From assembly GCA_903632075.3 (NCBI GenBank), contig CAHIKZ030001813.1, positions 4,452,501 to 4,516,500 on the forward strand: DNA of 64,000 bases, given 5' to 3'. Origin of the DNA: Acanthosepion pharaonis (lineage: Eukaryota; Mollusca; Cephalopoda; Sepiida; Sepiidae). The position numbers and the translations under genes are program-made. Positions 44,161 through 53,639 of the stretch are shown piece by piece. The notes under the pieces are model-generated. The model was not told where the DNA came from. It saw only the letters and a program-made list of their open reading frames with translations, and searched no databases. Each line of letters begins with the position of its first letter. Within the stretch, counting starts at the first letter, position 1.

Positions 44161-44493
44161 GTGCCTCCTTTAGTGGCTAGTAAGAAATGTTATCGACTCA
44201 CTATTCTCTTTAAAGTTCGTGCTTTGTCATGTATCGGCAACTCTTTCACTATTTTCATTTTAAATTGTCGGACGATCTATATAGTTCCCCATGTCCTTAC
44301 CTTCACAGCACAAATTCGCCATGCTACTTTCACTGAGATGAATGATCCCTATCCCCTTCGTAGTCCATTAGTAAGGAGGAAGTTCGATTCTGAAAGCTTC
44401 TTCTCAAGAACCGCTTTGTGGAACGAACTCTCGAGAGAATGTTTCCCCGATCACTACAAGCTCAACATCTTCCAGGCTAGTGTTAACAGTTAA
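44161..44493 (+). pseudogene. Jockey-like LINE reverse-transcriptase C-terminus
   Basis: An open frame of 110 codons. The diagnostic part is VLTFTAQIRHATFTEMNDPY, LVRRKFDSESFFSRTALWNE and LSRECFPDHYKLNIFQASVN. It aligns by eye with the copies at 42192-42539 and 42960-43260. The residues before VLTF are unlike the family and may be readthrough of unrelated DNA. A 3' untranslated tail to about 44620 carries the TTCACTAACCATC...GGCCTTGAGTTGGGTGAA block. It is 5'-truncated and not autonomous. Confidence 0.75.
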
Positions 44494-44879
44494 TTTTTCT
44501 ACATAACCTCATAAACTGCATTTCATACCGCTTACGTCTAACGTTCATACATCAACCTAATTCACTAACCATCTATCTTGAGTGGCTCTTAGGCCTTGAG
44601 TTGGGTGAAAATTAGTAAAAAAATCGTAAGTATTATTTTCCAAATTACTAAGTATTTATGCTATGAAAACTTCCACATCTAGATTTCTAATATTAGATAA
44701 TTCGACACTTCGGCCGTTGCAAGTCCATAATTTAAAAGAAAAATGAGATACAACTTGAGAACTGAAATGTTTTACAACTACTGAAAGACTAGTGGGGAGA
44801 CATGCATAAACTACTTCCTCACATCTGTCAACTCATACATCCCTGGCCTGCTTGATTTGTAAGAATCTGTGACGCCAAT

Positions 44880-45190
44880 GCATCACAGGAACATAGACGA
44901 TGATGGTTTTCCACTGATTCATTTTACTTTGGTATTGCTATGACTTCATTAAGAAACATAGTGGAGTGGTTTCCCGTGGCTTTCTCCACGATTTTAACTA
45001 CAAGGTATCCCTTTTTCAACAATGACCGCCACCCAAGGCTAGGAAAGCCAGTGTATCTCCTGTTTAAATTATATGGATATGGGTGCATGCCTTAAGGGTA
45101 TTTGTGCAAGTTGCAAGCAATAGATGAGACCTGGATTTGAACGCGACTCATGGAGTCTACTTTCTGTGCCGTTTAACGTTGAATTACGTG
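44880..45190 (-). mobile_element. tRNA-derived SINE, LINE-tail type
   Basis: On the plus strand: ACATAGACGATGATGGTTTT (tail), ACATAGTGGAGTGGTTTCCC, GCCACCCAAGGCTAGGAAAG, GGTATTTGTGCAAGTTGC and the head ACCTGGATTTGAACGCGACT. The A-box side is decayed. Confidence 0.75.
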
Positions 45191-45224
45191 AATACCGTAT
45201 ATAAATAGATAAGAGGGAGTCGGG

Positions 45225-45420
45225 ATTTAAAAAAAATAATTTCACACCAAGCAAGGCGGTAATGGCACTAGTACGCAGCGGGTGTGTGTGGGTGGGTGGG
45301 GGGCGGTGGTTAAAGGAAGTGAAAATGAAAGAGAAAACTGAGAATAGGGGAATTTGAGGAAAGGGCAGATGAATAGGTTTCAAGAAGACAGAGCTGCTAC
45401 TTTGTGATACAGACTCTAGC
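45225..45420 (+). repeat. CCCCAAGCAAG-family repeat with G-rich insertion
   Basis: It begins ATTTCACACCAAGCAAGGCG and GTAATGGCACTAGTACGC, as in 41745-41905 reversed. In place of AAGGAGCTACTGGGAG it has a G-rich run (45280-45310). Confidence 0.6.
45280..45303 (+). other. G-quadruplex motif
   Basis: Four G-runs of three or more with loops of 7, 1 and 1 bases fit the standard G4 pattern. It is the only clear one I noticed in this AT-rich window. Confidence 0.7.
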
Positions 45421-45514
45421 ATGGATGCTTAACTGAACAGTACAATCTTGGTCTCTGGCCAGTCGTTATCTTTCCGCCATATCCTCGTAATCGTCACTTC
45501 CTTCTTTTTCATTA

Positions 45515-45600
45515 ATCTCACATAGCCATTTATGTAACTCTCTACCATGAGTAGCCCTCTGGCTTTGTATTGGGTGAACTTTATTTTACAAAAAAAAAGT
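45515..45600 (+). mobile_element. Jockey-like LINE 3'-end fragment
   Basis: ATGTAACTCTCTACCATGAG, TAGCCCTCTGGCTTTGTATT and GGGTGAACTTT followed by an A-run match the 3' tails after 44161 and 43555. Confidence 0.55.
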
Positions 45601-46616
45601 AATCATTATTGTAACTTGGGTATGTACCCAGAAAATAATGTATTAACTTACATAAGAAGCGTTGTAGCAGCACTAAGGTATTGTAATGATGATGACAGGA
45701 AAGACCACAGGGATGATTGGATACATGCCTTCCTAAAGATTATTAGTGTCAAATAGTCACCAGTACCAGCAAGAAGTAGGCGTGAACAGCCATATACTGT
45801 ATTTCTTATATACTAAGCAAAAGCATATTACTTTTTTTTTACAATTGTTATTAACTACCTACTTTTGAAAATTTATTCGCTTTACTTGGCTGTTTAGTGT
45901 TTAATCGTGTGTTGCAATCAATAAGTCCTTTGAGAGTCGCTGCTCGAAGTTATGCTACTTGATCAATGTGAGGCTGATTTAATAATTTGAAGTGAGTTTG
46001 TCTTTGAAATTTTCTTCCTAATATTTCAGCGTCATAACATTCAAACAGCTTTTCAAGGAGAACTTCCTATAGCTTGCACTTAGTGTTTTCTTTATTTCTT
46101 TTTTTACAGACGAAGTTTCGCATATTGAGAACTTGTTTTTCCCCACTTTCATGATCACACACCAGTCACCGGTTTTTCTACGAATATTCCGTATCTATCT
46201 TATGATGGCAAATCCCATTCATGGTGTAAAGATTTCTTGCTTCCTGTCTGTATTCATGATCTTCTGTCTCTTCCTGTCTGAAGACGGTGAGACTATCACA
46301 TTAATCTTATTTCAAGAATTTAGAGTTGATTTCGTGACAAGCCGGATTCAATGATTTTCTTCATCCTGATTTGTTGCTTCTCATGGTTTACAGAAATATA
46401 GTAAGTTTTCCTTGGCCAAAACATGATTGGAACGATACTAAGCGTATATAGTGAATCTTATGTTCCATCTATTTAACATTTTGCCGAAATTGCCACAGAA
46501 CAAAATCTGGAAAGAAAGAGTCCTTTAAAAAAACTCACTTGATTGAAGTTTACAGGAATTCACTTAGAGTTAGAGAGTGAATATCTGTTTAACATACTTC
46601 TGTATGTTTTTATATA
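45601..46616. other. No feature recognised
   Basis: AT-rich spacer. Short frames lack recognisable motifs. It ends at the TA target of the Tc1 element. Confidence 0.4.
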
Positions 46617-46836
46617 CAGTGCTGTTCGATAAAAGTGACTCACCTGATTTTTTTTTACTAAAAATATTTTTGTCTATTGTTTTTGGGGTTAAAATAATTT
46701 TTAATCTTCCTAATATAAAGACCCCTTCCCGGCCACCTAGGAAAAAGTTTATTCACCCTAAGGTATTCTGTTGATAATTATAAATTTAGATATAAATGAG
46801 ATTTAGGAAAAAACTGTACAAAAAAGTGACTCAAAT
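46617..46836 (+). repeat. Left terminal inverted repeat of the Tc1 element
   Basis: It pairs with 48041-48261 over most of its length, including ATAAAGACCCCTTCCCGGCC and GAGATTTAGGAAAAAACTGT. Direct repeats lie at about 46633 and 46822. Confidence 0.9.
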
Positions 46837-46984
46837 ATCGCATTCTAATGATTAAACTGGTAAATTTAAAGAGCTTTTCATAAAATATTGAAAAATATTT
46901 TACAATACACTCAGAACAATATTCTAGAGAATTCTAGAACAGGTTAAATTAAATCTAGAGTATTCCAGAATATTCCAGAAAGCC

Positions 46985-47990
46985 TCATACACAAACAGCT
47001 TGAAATAGCCACTCAGAAACATTTAAGGCATCTATTATTGCCCTCCCAAAAGCAGTCTACGAGAGAAATTGCTATAACCTCGCAATCAACTGTCTCTCGA
47101 GTGCTTAGGGCACATAATGATGCCACTCCTGCTCCAAGGAAGGAAACAAGGGGACGAAAGAAAAAGATTGATGATAGTTGCGAAGAATAGGATTATAACT
47201 AGCCAAGAAATTGCAGCCAGTCTAAGCGAAGAGCAAGGTGTTAGTATTGCCTGTTCAACAGTCAGTCGGTGGTTGTTAGAGCAAGGCTACAAATCTTGTA
47301 CACGAAGGTTTAAGCCGCTAATAAGCAAAGCCAACAAAGCCAAGAGACTTGAATGGGATCACTATTGCAAAAAATTCACCGTAGAAGACTGGAAGAATGT
47401 TCTCTTCTCCGATGAAACGAAAGTTGAGCTAAATTCAAAGGATAAGCGATCTAAAATCAGAAGAAGAAGCTTTGAAAGCTCTTTGAATTTAGCAGTAAGT
47501 GCTGTCAAGCATCCGTTCAGTATAATGTTCTGGGGATGCTTTTCTTTTCATGGAACTGGTTTCTTAAAACCTATTGAAAAGACCCTCAGGAGCGAGCAGT
47601 GCAAGAAAATTTTAGAGTTTTGTCTGTTCCCTCCTGCCGTAATGGTGCAAATCGACCCCACCAACTTCATTTTTTATGCTGGATAATGCTTCCTGTCACA
47701 AATCAAAATTGATGAAGGAATAATTTGATGAGAAGCAGGTGAGTGTTATGACATGGCCGCCCCAATCTCCTGACCTCAACCCCATAGAAAATTTATGGAG
47801 CATTATAACGTACAGGCTCTCGAGAAAGCAGTTGACAAACAAAGAGGATTTGATTGTGAATTTCATATCCGAATGGAATTCAATGCTAATCAAGTAAATG
47901 CCAAAAGTGGTTGAAATGGTTATTCAAAATAAAGGAGGGCCCATAGATTATGAAATAGTTCGAACTATATTACCTATTATAATTTAATTA
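46985..47990 (+). pseudogene. Tc1-type DD34E transposase pseudogene
   Basis: Three frames are needed. Frame A (to a TAG at 47188) reads REIAITSQSTVSRVLRAHND and RKETRGRKKK, the DNA-binding region with a GRPRK-like motif. Frame B (47117-47686) reads NRIITSQEIAASLSEE, STVSRWLLEQGYKS and VLFSDETKVEL, with the first catalytic Asp at 47411. Frame C reads LDNASCH with the second Asp at 47682, a stop at 47721, then WPPQSPDLNPIENLW with the catalytic Glu at 47787. Exactly 34 codons separate the second Asp and the Glu. A further stop follows at 47895. All catalytic residues survive, but two frame shifts and two stops inactivate the gene. Confidence 0.92.
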
Positions 47991-48040
47991 TACCTCTCTG
48001 TTCGGTTATGTTTCTTTTGATTACTAGTTGGAGGAAATAA

Positions 48041-48261
48041 GTGAGTCACTTTTTTTGCACAGAGTTTTTCCCTAAATCTCATTTATACCCAAACTTATAA
48101 TTATCAATAGAATACCTTAGGGTGAGTAAACTTTTTTACTAGGTGGTCGGGAGGGGGTCTTTATATTAGTAAGATTAAAAATTAGTTTGACCTCAAAAAC
48201 AATAGGCGAAAAAATTTTAAGTAAAAAAAATCAGGTGAGTCACTTTTATCGAACAGCACTG
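48041..48261 (-). repeat. Right terminal inverted repeat of the Tc1 element
   Basis: Mirror of 46617-46836, with inner GTGAGTCACTTTTTTTGC and outer CAGGTGAGTCACTTTTATCG. The next LINE relic begins just outside it. Confidence 0.9.
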
Positions 48262-48284
48262 TATGTAACTAACAAAATAACTAT

Positions 48285-48970
48285 AAACTACAAGAAGACA
48301 TAATGCATGGTCATCAGTAAAAGGATGAACCCGAAATGCGATTTGCAGGTCGGGTACAGTAAAATCAAGTATGTCCAGGACTTTAAATATCTGGGAAATG
48401 TTTTGACGGAGGACAGTAGGTGCGACGCTGAGATGCGAAGACGAATTGGAATGGCCAAGGATGCATTCCAAAAGCTTGGCAGAGTAGTGTGAGACAGGAG
48501 GATTTCTTTGGTAACAAAAAAAAAAAAAGATTACTGAGCTTCTACGTGATAGCTGTCCTCCTATACGGCAGCGAATTTTAGATAATCTCCTCAAAGATGA
48601 AGAAGAGACTCGTGGTTCTACAAGAGGATGCTAAGGGTATCATGGACCGAGTGTGTGAGCAACGATGAGGTCTTGGAGATGATGCAAACAAGGAGGAAGC
48701 TTATACTTAACAAAGATGCAGATGAAATTTCTGGGACACGTAATGAGAAAGGACGACCTGGAGAATCTGATACTCACGGGTCCAATGGAGGGAAAAAGAG
48801 ACAAAGGAAAACAACGCATGATATACCTGGCGGGCGTAAGCAAGTGGATGGCAGAATTTGGTCTGGGGGTGGGGTAGCAGAGGTGCGAAACTTATGGAAA
48901 ATTACAAGGGATAAGTGGAAGTAGAGGGCTATGATCGCCTACGTCCTGAAAGGACACGGCGCATAACAAG
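48285..48970 (+). pseudogene. LINE reverse-transcriptase C-terminal relic, the most readable copy
   Basis: CMVISKRMNPKCDLQVGYSKIK, FKYLGNVLTEDSRCDAEMRR, IGMAKDAFQKLGRVV, a stop, and LLYGSEF are followed by frameshifted KMKKRL, then SWTECVSNDEVLEMMQTRRK. FWDT, RERTTW and a terminal YDRLRPERTRRI region complete it. It preserves the FKYLG and IGMAKDAF blocks that follow the YADD palm in this RTE-like family. The 3' terminus (GGGCTATGATCGCCTACGTC, CTGAAAGGACACGGCGCATA) serves as reference for the LINE tails elsewhere in the window. Confidence 0.85.
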
Positions 48971-48989
48971 AAAAGAACTAACAATATAA

Positions 48990-49310
48990 TAAAAATCAGT
49001 TGAAGATAACTTTCTAAGAAAAAAGATGGAATTGATTGAATATTTGACATATCTATATGAATTTATGTCGGCAACAAACAGTGAAAAATAATAAAGGCAA
49101 TTTCAAAATGGCGGAATTTGTAGAGATTAACTTAAAAATGATGAAAGTTAATTGACTATTTCACATATTTCTGTATAATTTTATGTCTGCAACAAGCAAT
49201 GAAAAATAATAAGTGCCGTTTCAAAATGACTGAATTTGTAGTGATTAACTTAAAAGATTTAAAATAGAATATGTTTTTGAAATATATCTCTATGATTTTA
49301 TATTTGAAAC
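48990..49310. repeat. 119 bp tandem repeat, about 2.5 units
   Basis: TGAAAAATAATAA starts at about 49082 and 49201. CAAAATGGCGGAATTTGTAG and CAAAATGACTGAATTTGTAG, and the TTATGTCGGCAACAA / TTATGTCTGCAACAA blocks, repeat at the same spacing. A third, shorter and more diverged unit follows. Confidence 0.75.
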
Positions 49311-49875
49311 AAGTAAAAATAGTATTGCACTTATATATAAATCAACGTATTGCATTTATAAATGAAGATTTAAAAATTATGTTCACAAATGTTCATATCT
49401 ATTATTTCATTTGAATCTGCTCGTAATCTGATCTGTGGAATTTATACAACTGTCTGCGTTTAATCTTGTTTGCTCGAATATAATTAGATATTAACAGTTT
49501 TTAGCGTGTCTCTGCATTTGATATAATGAGAAAAGTGACATAGTATTCCCTGCTGTCTACAGTCGGAAATGGTATGTGACTAGATATTTTTTTTAGTTTA
49601 GATTGATTGTGGCTGAACAAATATTTAATTCCTTGTTGTTAAGTAAATACTTCATATTTTGCTGAACATTCTCGTGTATTCTACAACATCAAAATGAAAG
49701 ACTACGACTCTAATGGAAAACTGAACATTTTTCAAACTAAAAATAACTCAGAGTTTCATACTAAATTTTCTTCTGTTCATTGGATGATAAACATAATTTT
49801 ACACTGCCTCAGTAAAGATTTTTTACGACACTTTTGTACTGGAAAGTTAATGAACTACAATATTCACTGAACGAT
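49311..49875. other. No feature recognised
   Basis: AT-rich spacer. Confidence 0.4.
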
Positions 49876-49879
49876 CTAA

Positions 49880-50300
49880 GGTGGAACATTGCCAGTTCCA
49901 GTTAAACAGATCGTATATTTGGAGCCAACTATCAGTTTGGAATTTAGTTTACCGGCCCGTCCTGGGTATGAAGATGAACTGCATCTAGCAGTAACGTCTT
50001 TGATCGGGCGACTGAACGTTTTGCTGTTGTTCCCATGTTCACCTTGACCCAGGGTGGTAGCAACAGTTAGGATACCAGCTATTTGGTAAATAGTGAACCT
50101 CAAATAAAAACAAAACATTATGAAAGTTTAAAAATACATAGATTTTTATATTAATAAAATTTCCAACAATGCCTATTTATAGGAAAATTACCAACAATAC
50201 ATTTCATCTGTAGTCGAAGCCATAAAATTGTGTTCAAAATTCATAGATTTCGGTATTAAATAACCCATAGAGGTTGATATGCTGCTAAACAAAATCAAAC
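49880..50300 (+). mobile_element. Composite SINE-like element without minisatellite expansion
   Basis: The head CCGTCCTGGGTATGAAGATG, the CAGCTATTTGGTAAATAGTG and ACATTATGAAAGTTTAAAAA blocks, only two units of the ATTACCAACAATACATTT type, and the tail GGTATTAAATAACCCATAGA with GGTTGATATGCTGCTAAAC. The order is the same as in 17043-17607 but without the repeat expansion. Confidence 0.7.
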
Positions 50301-50604
50301 ATCCAACCAACAGATTACCGGCATTTTTCTTGCATTTGGCTGTCAAATAATTTCGAGGGAAATGACTGCTTTCGCTCGTGATCTTAACCGTAGGTGATAA
50401 TCGGTGTTTTTAATGAATGGATTTGCAACTCACGACTGGAAATCAGGACATTGTCTAATTTCATACCACATGTAAAGTAAAAAAAAAACAACAAAAAACA
50501 AACTTTCTTGATAAGAAAAGAAACTTGAAAAATGATACTGACGAACAGTATGTTTCACAAGGCTGGATTTTAATTCAACCACTCTACTTTAAATCGGTCA
50601 TTAC

Positions 50605-51215
50605 ATACCGAAATTAAGCAAGTACAAAACTTTAAATATCTGGGAAGGTGTCTTCCAAAATGTAAGCAAAGTATTAAGAAACGGGAAAATTTCATTAGAA
50701 ACAAAAGAAAGAGCACTAAACTGTTATGTTATATCGATCCTCCTATATGGCAGTGAATGCTGGACAATTTCATCACAGATGAAGAAGAGACTTGAGACAA
50801 CAGAAATGTGGTTTTATAGAAGGATGCTGAGAATAACATGAACTGAACACGTGAGCAACCACGAAGAAAATGGCGATATAAAGGATAGATATATAGAATC
50901 CGAAAGACAGTTGACATTTCTAGGTTACATAATGAGGAAAGAGGCTAGAATATTTGACGTTCGTAACACTAGAAAATTTGACGTCCGTAAGGCTAGAAAA
51001 TTTGACGTCCGTAAGGCTAGAAAATTTGACGTTCGTAAGGCTAGAAAATTTGACGTTCGTAAGACATATTTAAGGTAAGAGGGACGGAGGATAGCATCGC
51101 ATAGCCTAGATAACGATCTTGTATAAATGTTTGGCAGAACAATGACTAATATTACAAAGGACAGGAAAATGTGGAGAACCATGATCGCTTACATCCTGAA
51201 AGGACATGGCATATA
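50605..51215 (+). pseudogene. LINE reverse-transcriptase C-terminal relic with in-frame repeat expansion
   Basis: Readable in order: KTLNIWEGVFQN, ISLETKERALNCYVISILLY, GSECWTISSQMKKRLETTEM, WFYRRMLRIT, a stop, EHVSNHEENG and LTFLGYIMRKEA. Five 24 bp units (50944-51063) encode a repeating RKFDVRKA where relatives have GLENLxLxGKIEGKRDRG. The LINE terminus MWRTMIAYILKGHG follows. The expansion keeps the frame. Confidence 0.85.
50944..51063 (+). repeat. 24 bp tandem repeat, five units
   Basis: Unit GCTAGAAAATTTGACGTTCG plus TAAG, at 50944, 50968, 50992, 51016 and 51040. The units differ only by a few substitutions. Confidence 0.95.
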
Positions 51216-51239
51216 GAAGAATTACATTTTTTCTTTACT

Positions 51240-51420
51240 ATCTTAAATGAAAAAACAAACAAATCAGCCAAACAAAAACAACAAAACAAAAACAACAAAA
51301 CAAAAAAAGTAAAAAAAAAAGTACAAAACTAAAACCAAAAAATTACAAAAAGCAAAAAAAAAAAAGAAAAAAAAAAGCGAAACAAAAACAACAACAAAAA
51401 AGCGAAAAATAAAGAAAAAT
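51240..51420. repeat. A/AC-rich simple repeat
   Basis: An irregular mixture of AACAAAAACAAC and poly-A, possibly an expanded retroposon tail following the LINE at 50605-51215. Confidence 0.75.
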
Positions 51421-51477
51421 GCAAACCAACAAAATCTGTCTCTATTTCTGAGATGAGGTATTGTAAGTATTTACACT

Positions 51478-51720
51478 ATTTACATTGTTCGGACTATTGC
51501 CCCCAACTTTGTTGCCATATTCACAGCGTTTCGATCGTTGTACGCTCCGGCCTTCTTCAGGTGATTACGATTTCGAACTTAACCCTTTATTTCGTCTACC
51601 GGAGAAGATTGTTCTAGTTCCACGTGTCATGCCTCTTCTGAAGAAGGCCGGATCGTACAACGGCCGAAACGACGTGAATATGGCAACAAAGATGAGGACA
51701 GCAGTCCGAACAATGTAAAT
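51478..51720. mobile_element. 243 bp foldback element
   Basis: Arms of about 83 bases: ATTTACATTGTTCGGACT at the left and AGTCCGAACAATGTAAAT at the right, with CAACTTTGTTGCCATATTCA pairing with TGAATATGGCAACAAAGATG further in. The arms meet at CCGGCCTTCTTCAG / CTGAAGAAGGCCGG, enclosing about 76 bp. There is no coding capacity. A hammerhead-like core lies in the right half. Confidence 0.85.
51621..51676 (+). ncRNA. Hammerhead-like ribozyme core (candidate)
   Basis: CTGAAGA (51638-51644, fits CUGANGA) is followed by a stem GGCCG/CGGCC with a 10-base loop and then GAAAC (51666-51670). The downstream CGACGTG can pair with the upstream CACGTG ending in GTC (51621-51628), allowing one bulged A and one G-U, which places GTC at the expected cleavage position. 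The stem between GTC and CTGAAGA (nine bases) is very weak, so the motif may be inactive or coincidental. Hammerheads are known in metazoan Penelope-like elements and retrozymes. Confidence 0.4.
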
Positions 51721-52915
51721 AATGTAAATAAAAACAACAAAAAAGCAAAAAAAAATAATAAAAAATGCAAAGCAAAAACAACTTGAAGAAAAAAAACATC
51801 TGCCCACATTACAGTATTTGCCTTCGCCTAAGATTCGTTTGTTTATTTTTAAATATACCAAAAAAACTGTCCTGCGCCTAATACAGCCGTAGTGCAGATG
51901 ATGAGAGACGATCGAGGTTTTGTAAATGATGATTGAATAAATGGTTATAATACTTTTTTTTATTTTTTTTCTCTTTGTTATGTATGGTAGTCTGTACTGT
52001 TGGCTGAAATACCAGTTTCTGTTAGAATGCCTTCAGTTTTTCCCCTGTTGCTTTTTGTATACTACTGGTAATATTCAGTGAAATATTTATTTTGTCTGCA
52101 TCTACTGTAATTATCAATAAGAATTCATTTACATTTATATTACTTTATTTATTGATTCATATCATTTTGATTTGTTTATATGTACCAGTGCTCATTGTTA
52201 CAAATATACCCGTATTTCTTTTCTGCTTTGGCAAATTTAATTCAGTTTCTTTTGAAGGTTAAGTTACAATATAAAGATACCATACTTTATTTGAGTCTAC
52301 TGTTACACTATTGTTTTTGCAGGCACAAAATTATACATTTTTCCTTAAAAGACTACATTAAAATATATTTCAATAAATAGATGATGAAACATACTAAGTT
52401 TCTTTTTCTCACAAAATATCCTTGTAAAATAGGGGGAAGCGTCTTATGTGAGGGTGCGTGCAATGTGAAGGCCAATACCCTAATCTGTTTTATCTTCTAT
52501 TAATGGAGCAGTTTATGTTTTGGTCTTTCACTACAAGGCGATGATGAAAAATACTTTTTTTTATATTTGGTCAAATTTTGAGAAGTGGGCATCAAAATGA
52601 GAATTTTTCAACATCTCATCGTCATAGCTTCTGTATTTTTATTTTTTATTTTTGTCAAATTTGAAGATGTAATATAAAATTACCTTTACTGCAAACCCGA
52701 CATGACCGATCACTGGAATTTACCAGGCTTAACCTAGTTTGGTACGGAGACCCCGTGAGCACCAAAATAAGAACAAAGTAGAAATAGTCAATCAGAACCT
52801 CCCATTAACCATTATCCCACGCTGAGGCGACCCAAATTACAACCTTGTGGGTGGTTGTTGTTTTCTTTCCGACAATTGATACAGATTTAATTTCGCTATT
52901 AGAGTCAGTATTTGT
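51721..52915. other. No feature recognised
   Basis: A- and T-rich spacer with short open frames lacking motifs. Confidence 0.4.
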
Positions 52916-52919
52916 TTTC

Positions 52920-53240
52920 GCTTTTGAAGGGATATTTTTAATCCCATGTTCCTTCAGGGTATATAGGATCATGGCTTTCTACAGATTCGTTTTCTTTATT
53001 ATCTATGAATCACAACGTCATATTTAGAAAGGGAACAGATTGTCTCCCTCACAGTTTTGAATTCATAATTGTCCTTTTCATCTACGACCATCCAAGGCTA
53101 AAAACCTCAGTATACCCTACTATTTAAAACCTAAGTAGAAAAATTCGTATCGTATTTCTCAAAAGCAATCTTGGGGATGTCAAGATAGCAGATTCTATTT
53201 TCAGTATCAATAACCGTTACGCTACTTTCAAGTCCCTAAT
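52920..53240 (-). mobile_element. tRNA-derived SINE, LINE-tail type
   Basis: On the plus strand: CCCATGTTCCTTCAGGGTAT followed by AGGATCATGGCTTTCTACAG (reverse of the LINE 3' end including its last codons), GTTTTGAATTCATAATTGTC, CATCCAAGGCTAAAAACC, CCCTACTATTTAAAACC and a decayed head to about 53235. Confidence 0.75.
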
Positions 53241-53284
53241 AGCTTTTGCAAAAGAAAAAATCATAAGTCATACCAGGTTTAAAT

Positions 53285-53510
53285 ACGTCGTAATATTACT
53301 TCCTTGGGAAATAAGTGAAAGCGATAACATAATAAAAATGCTGACGCTCTACACGACTTCAAACAAAAGGTTAGAAAGGAAACTCCCCATAAATATTGGA
53401 AAGAGCTATAACAGTTATTGGACTCTAGGAATCTGTATTTCTGAAAAAATTGTTTTATTAAAAAGATTTTATAAATTTCAATCGATGATAGCACTGGCTT
53501 CTCGGCCAGT
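53285..53510 (+). pseudogene. Coding relic related to 4192-4533
   Basis: SDNIIKMLTLYTTSNKRLER with KLPINIGKSY and a later EKIVLLKRF parallel KMLTFHNTLNKRLGRKLP and TIFLERCF in the frame at 4192-4533. Both therefore come from one dispersed element, probably a LINE. Confidence 0.45.
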
Positions 53511-53639
53511 GAATGTCATATGTTTTCTTACAAGGAAGCGAGTAATATTACCACTATCATTACTATTAGACTGGTGAACTTATTCAACATATACAGCGAG
53601 ACGATTCTGAGAAAATTACAAGTTCTACCATGATTCGTT

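Larger units (their letters stand above)
46617..48261 (+). mobile_element. Tc1-type transposon with IR/DR termini, 1645 bp
   Basis: The ends are CAGTGCTGTTCGATAAAAGT and its complement ACTTTTATCGAACAGCACTG, flanked by TA on both sides (46615-46616, 48262-48263). The terminal inverted repeats are about 220 bp. Each carries an outer AAAAGTGACTCACCTG and an inner AAAAAGTGACTCA copy about 190 bp apart. This is the IR/DR arrangement known from Sleeping Beauty-like Tc1 elements, where each direct repeat is a transposase site. Element length and architecture are complete; only the transposase is broken. Confidence 0.93.

Noticed and set aside
47696..47893. Minus-strand frame inside the Tc1 element
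   Set aside because: It is antisense to the transposase C-terminal domain, a shadow of the real coding strand.
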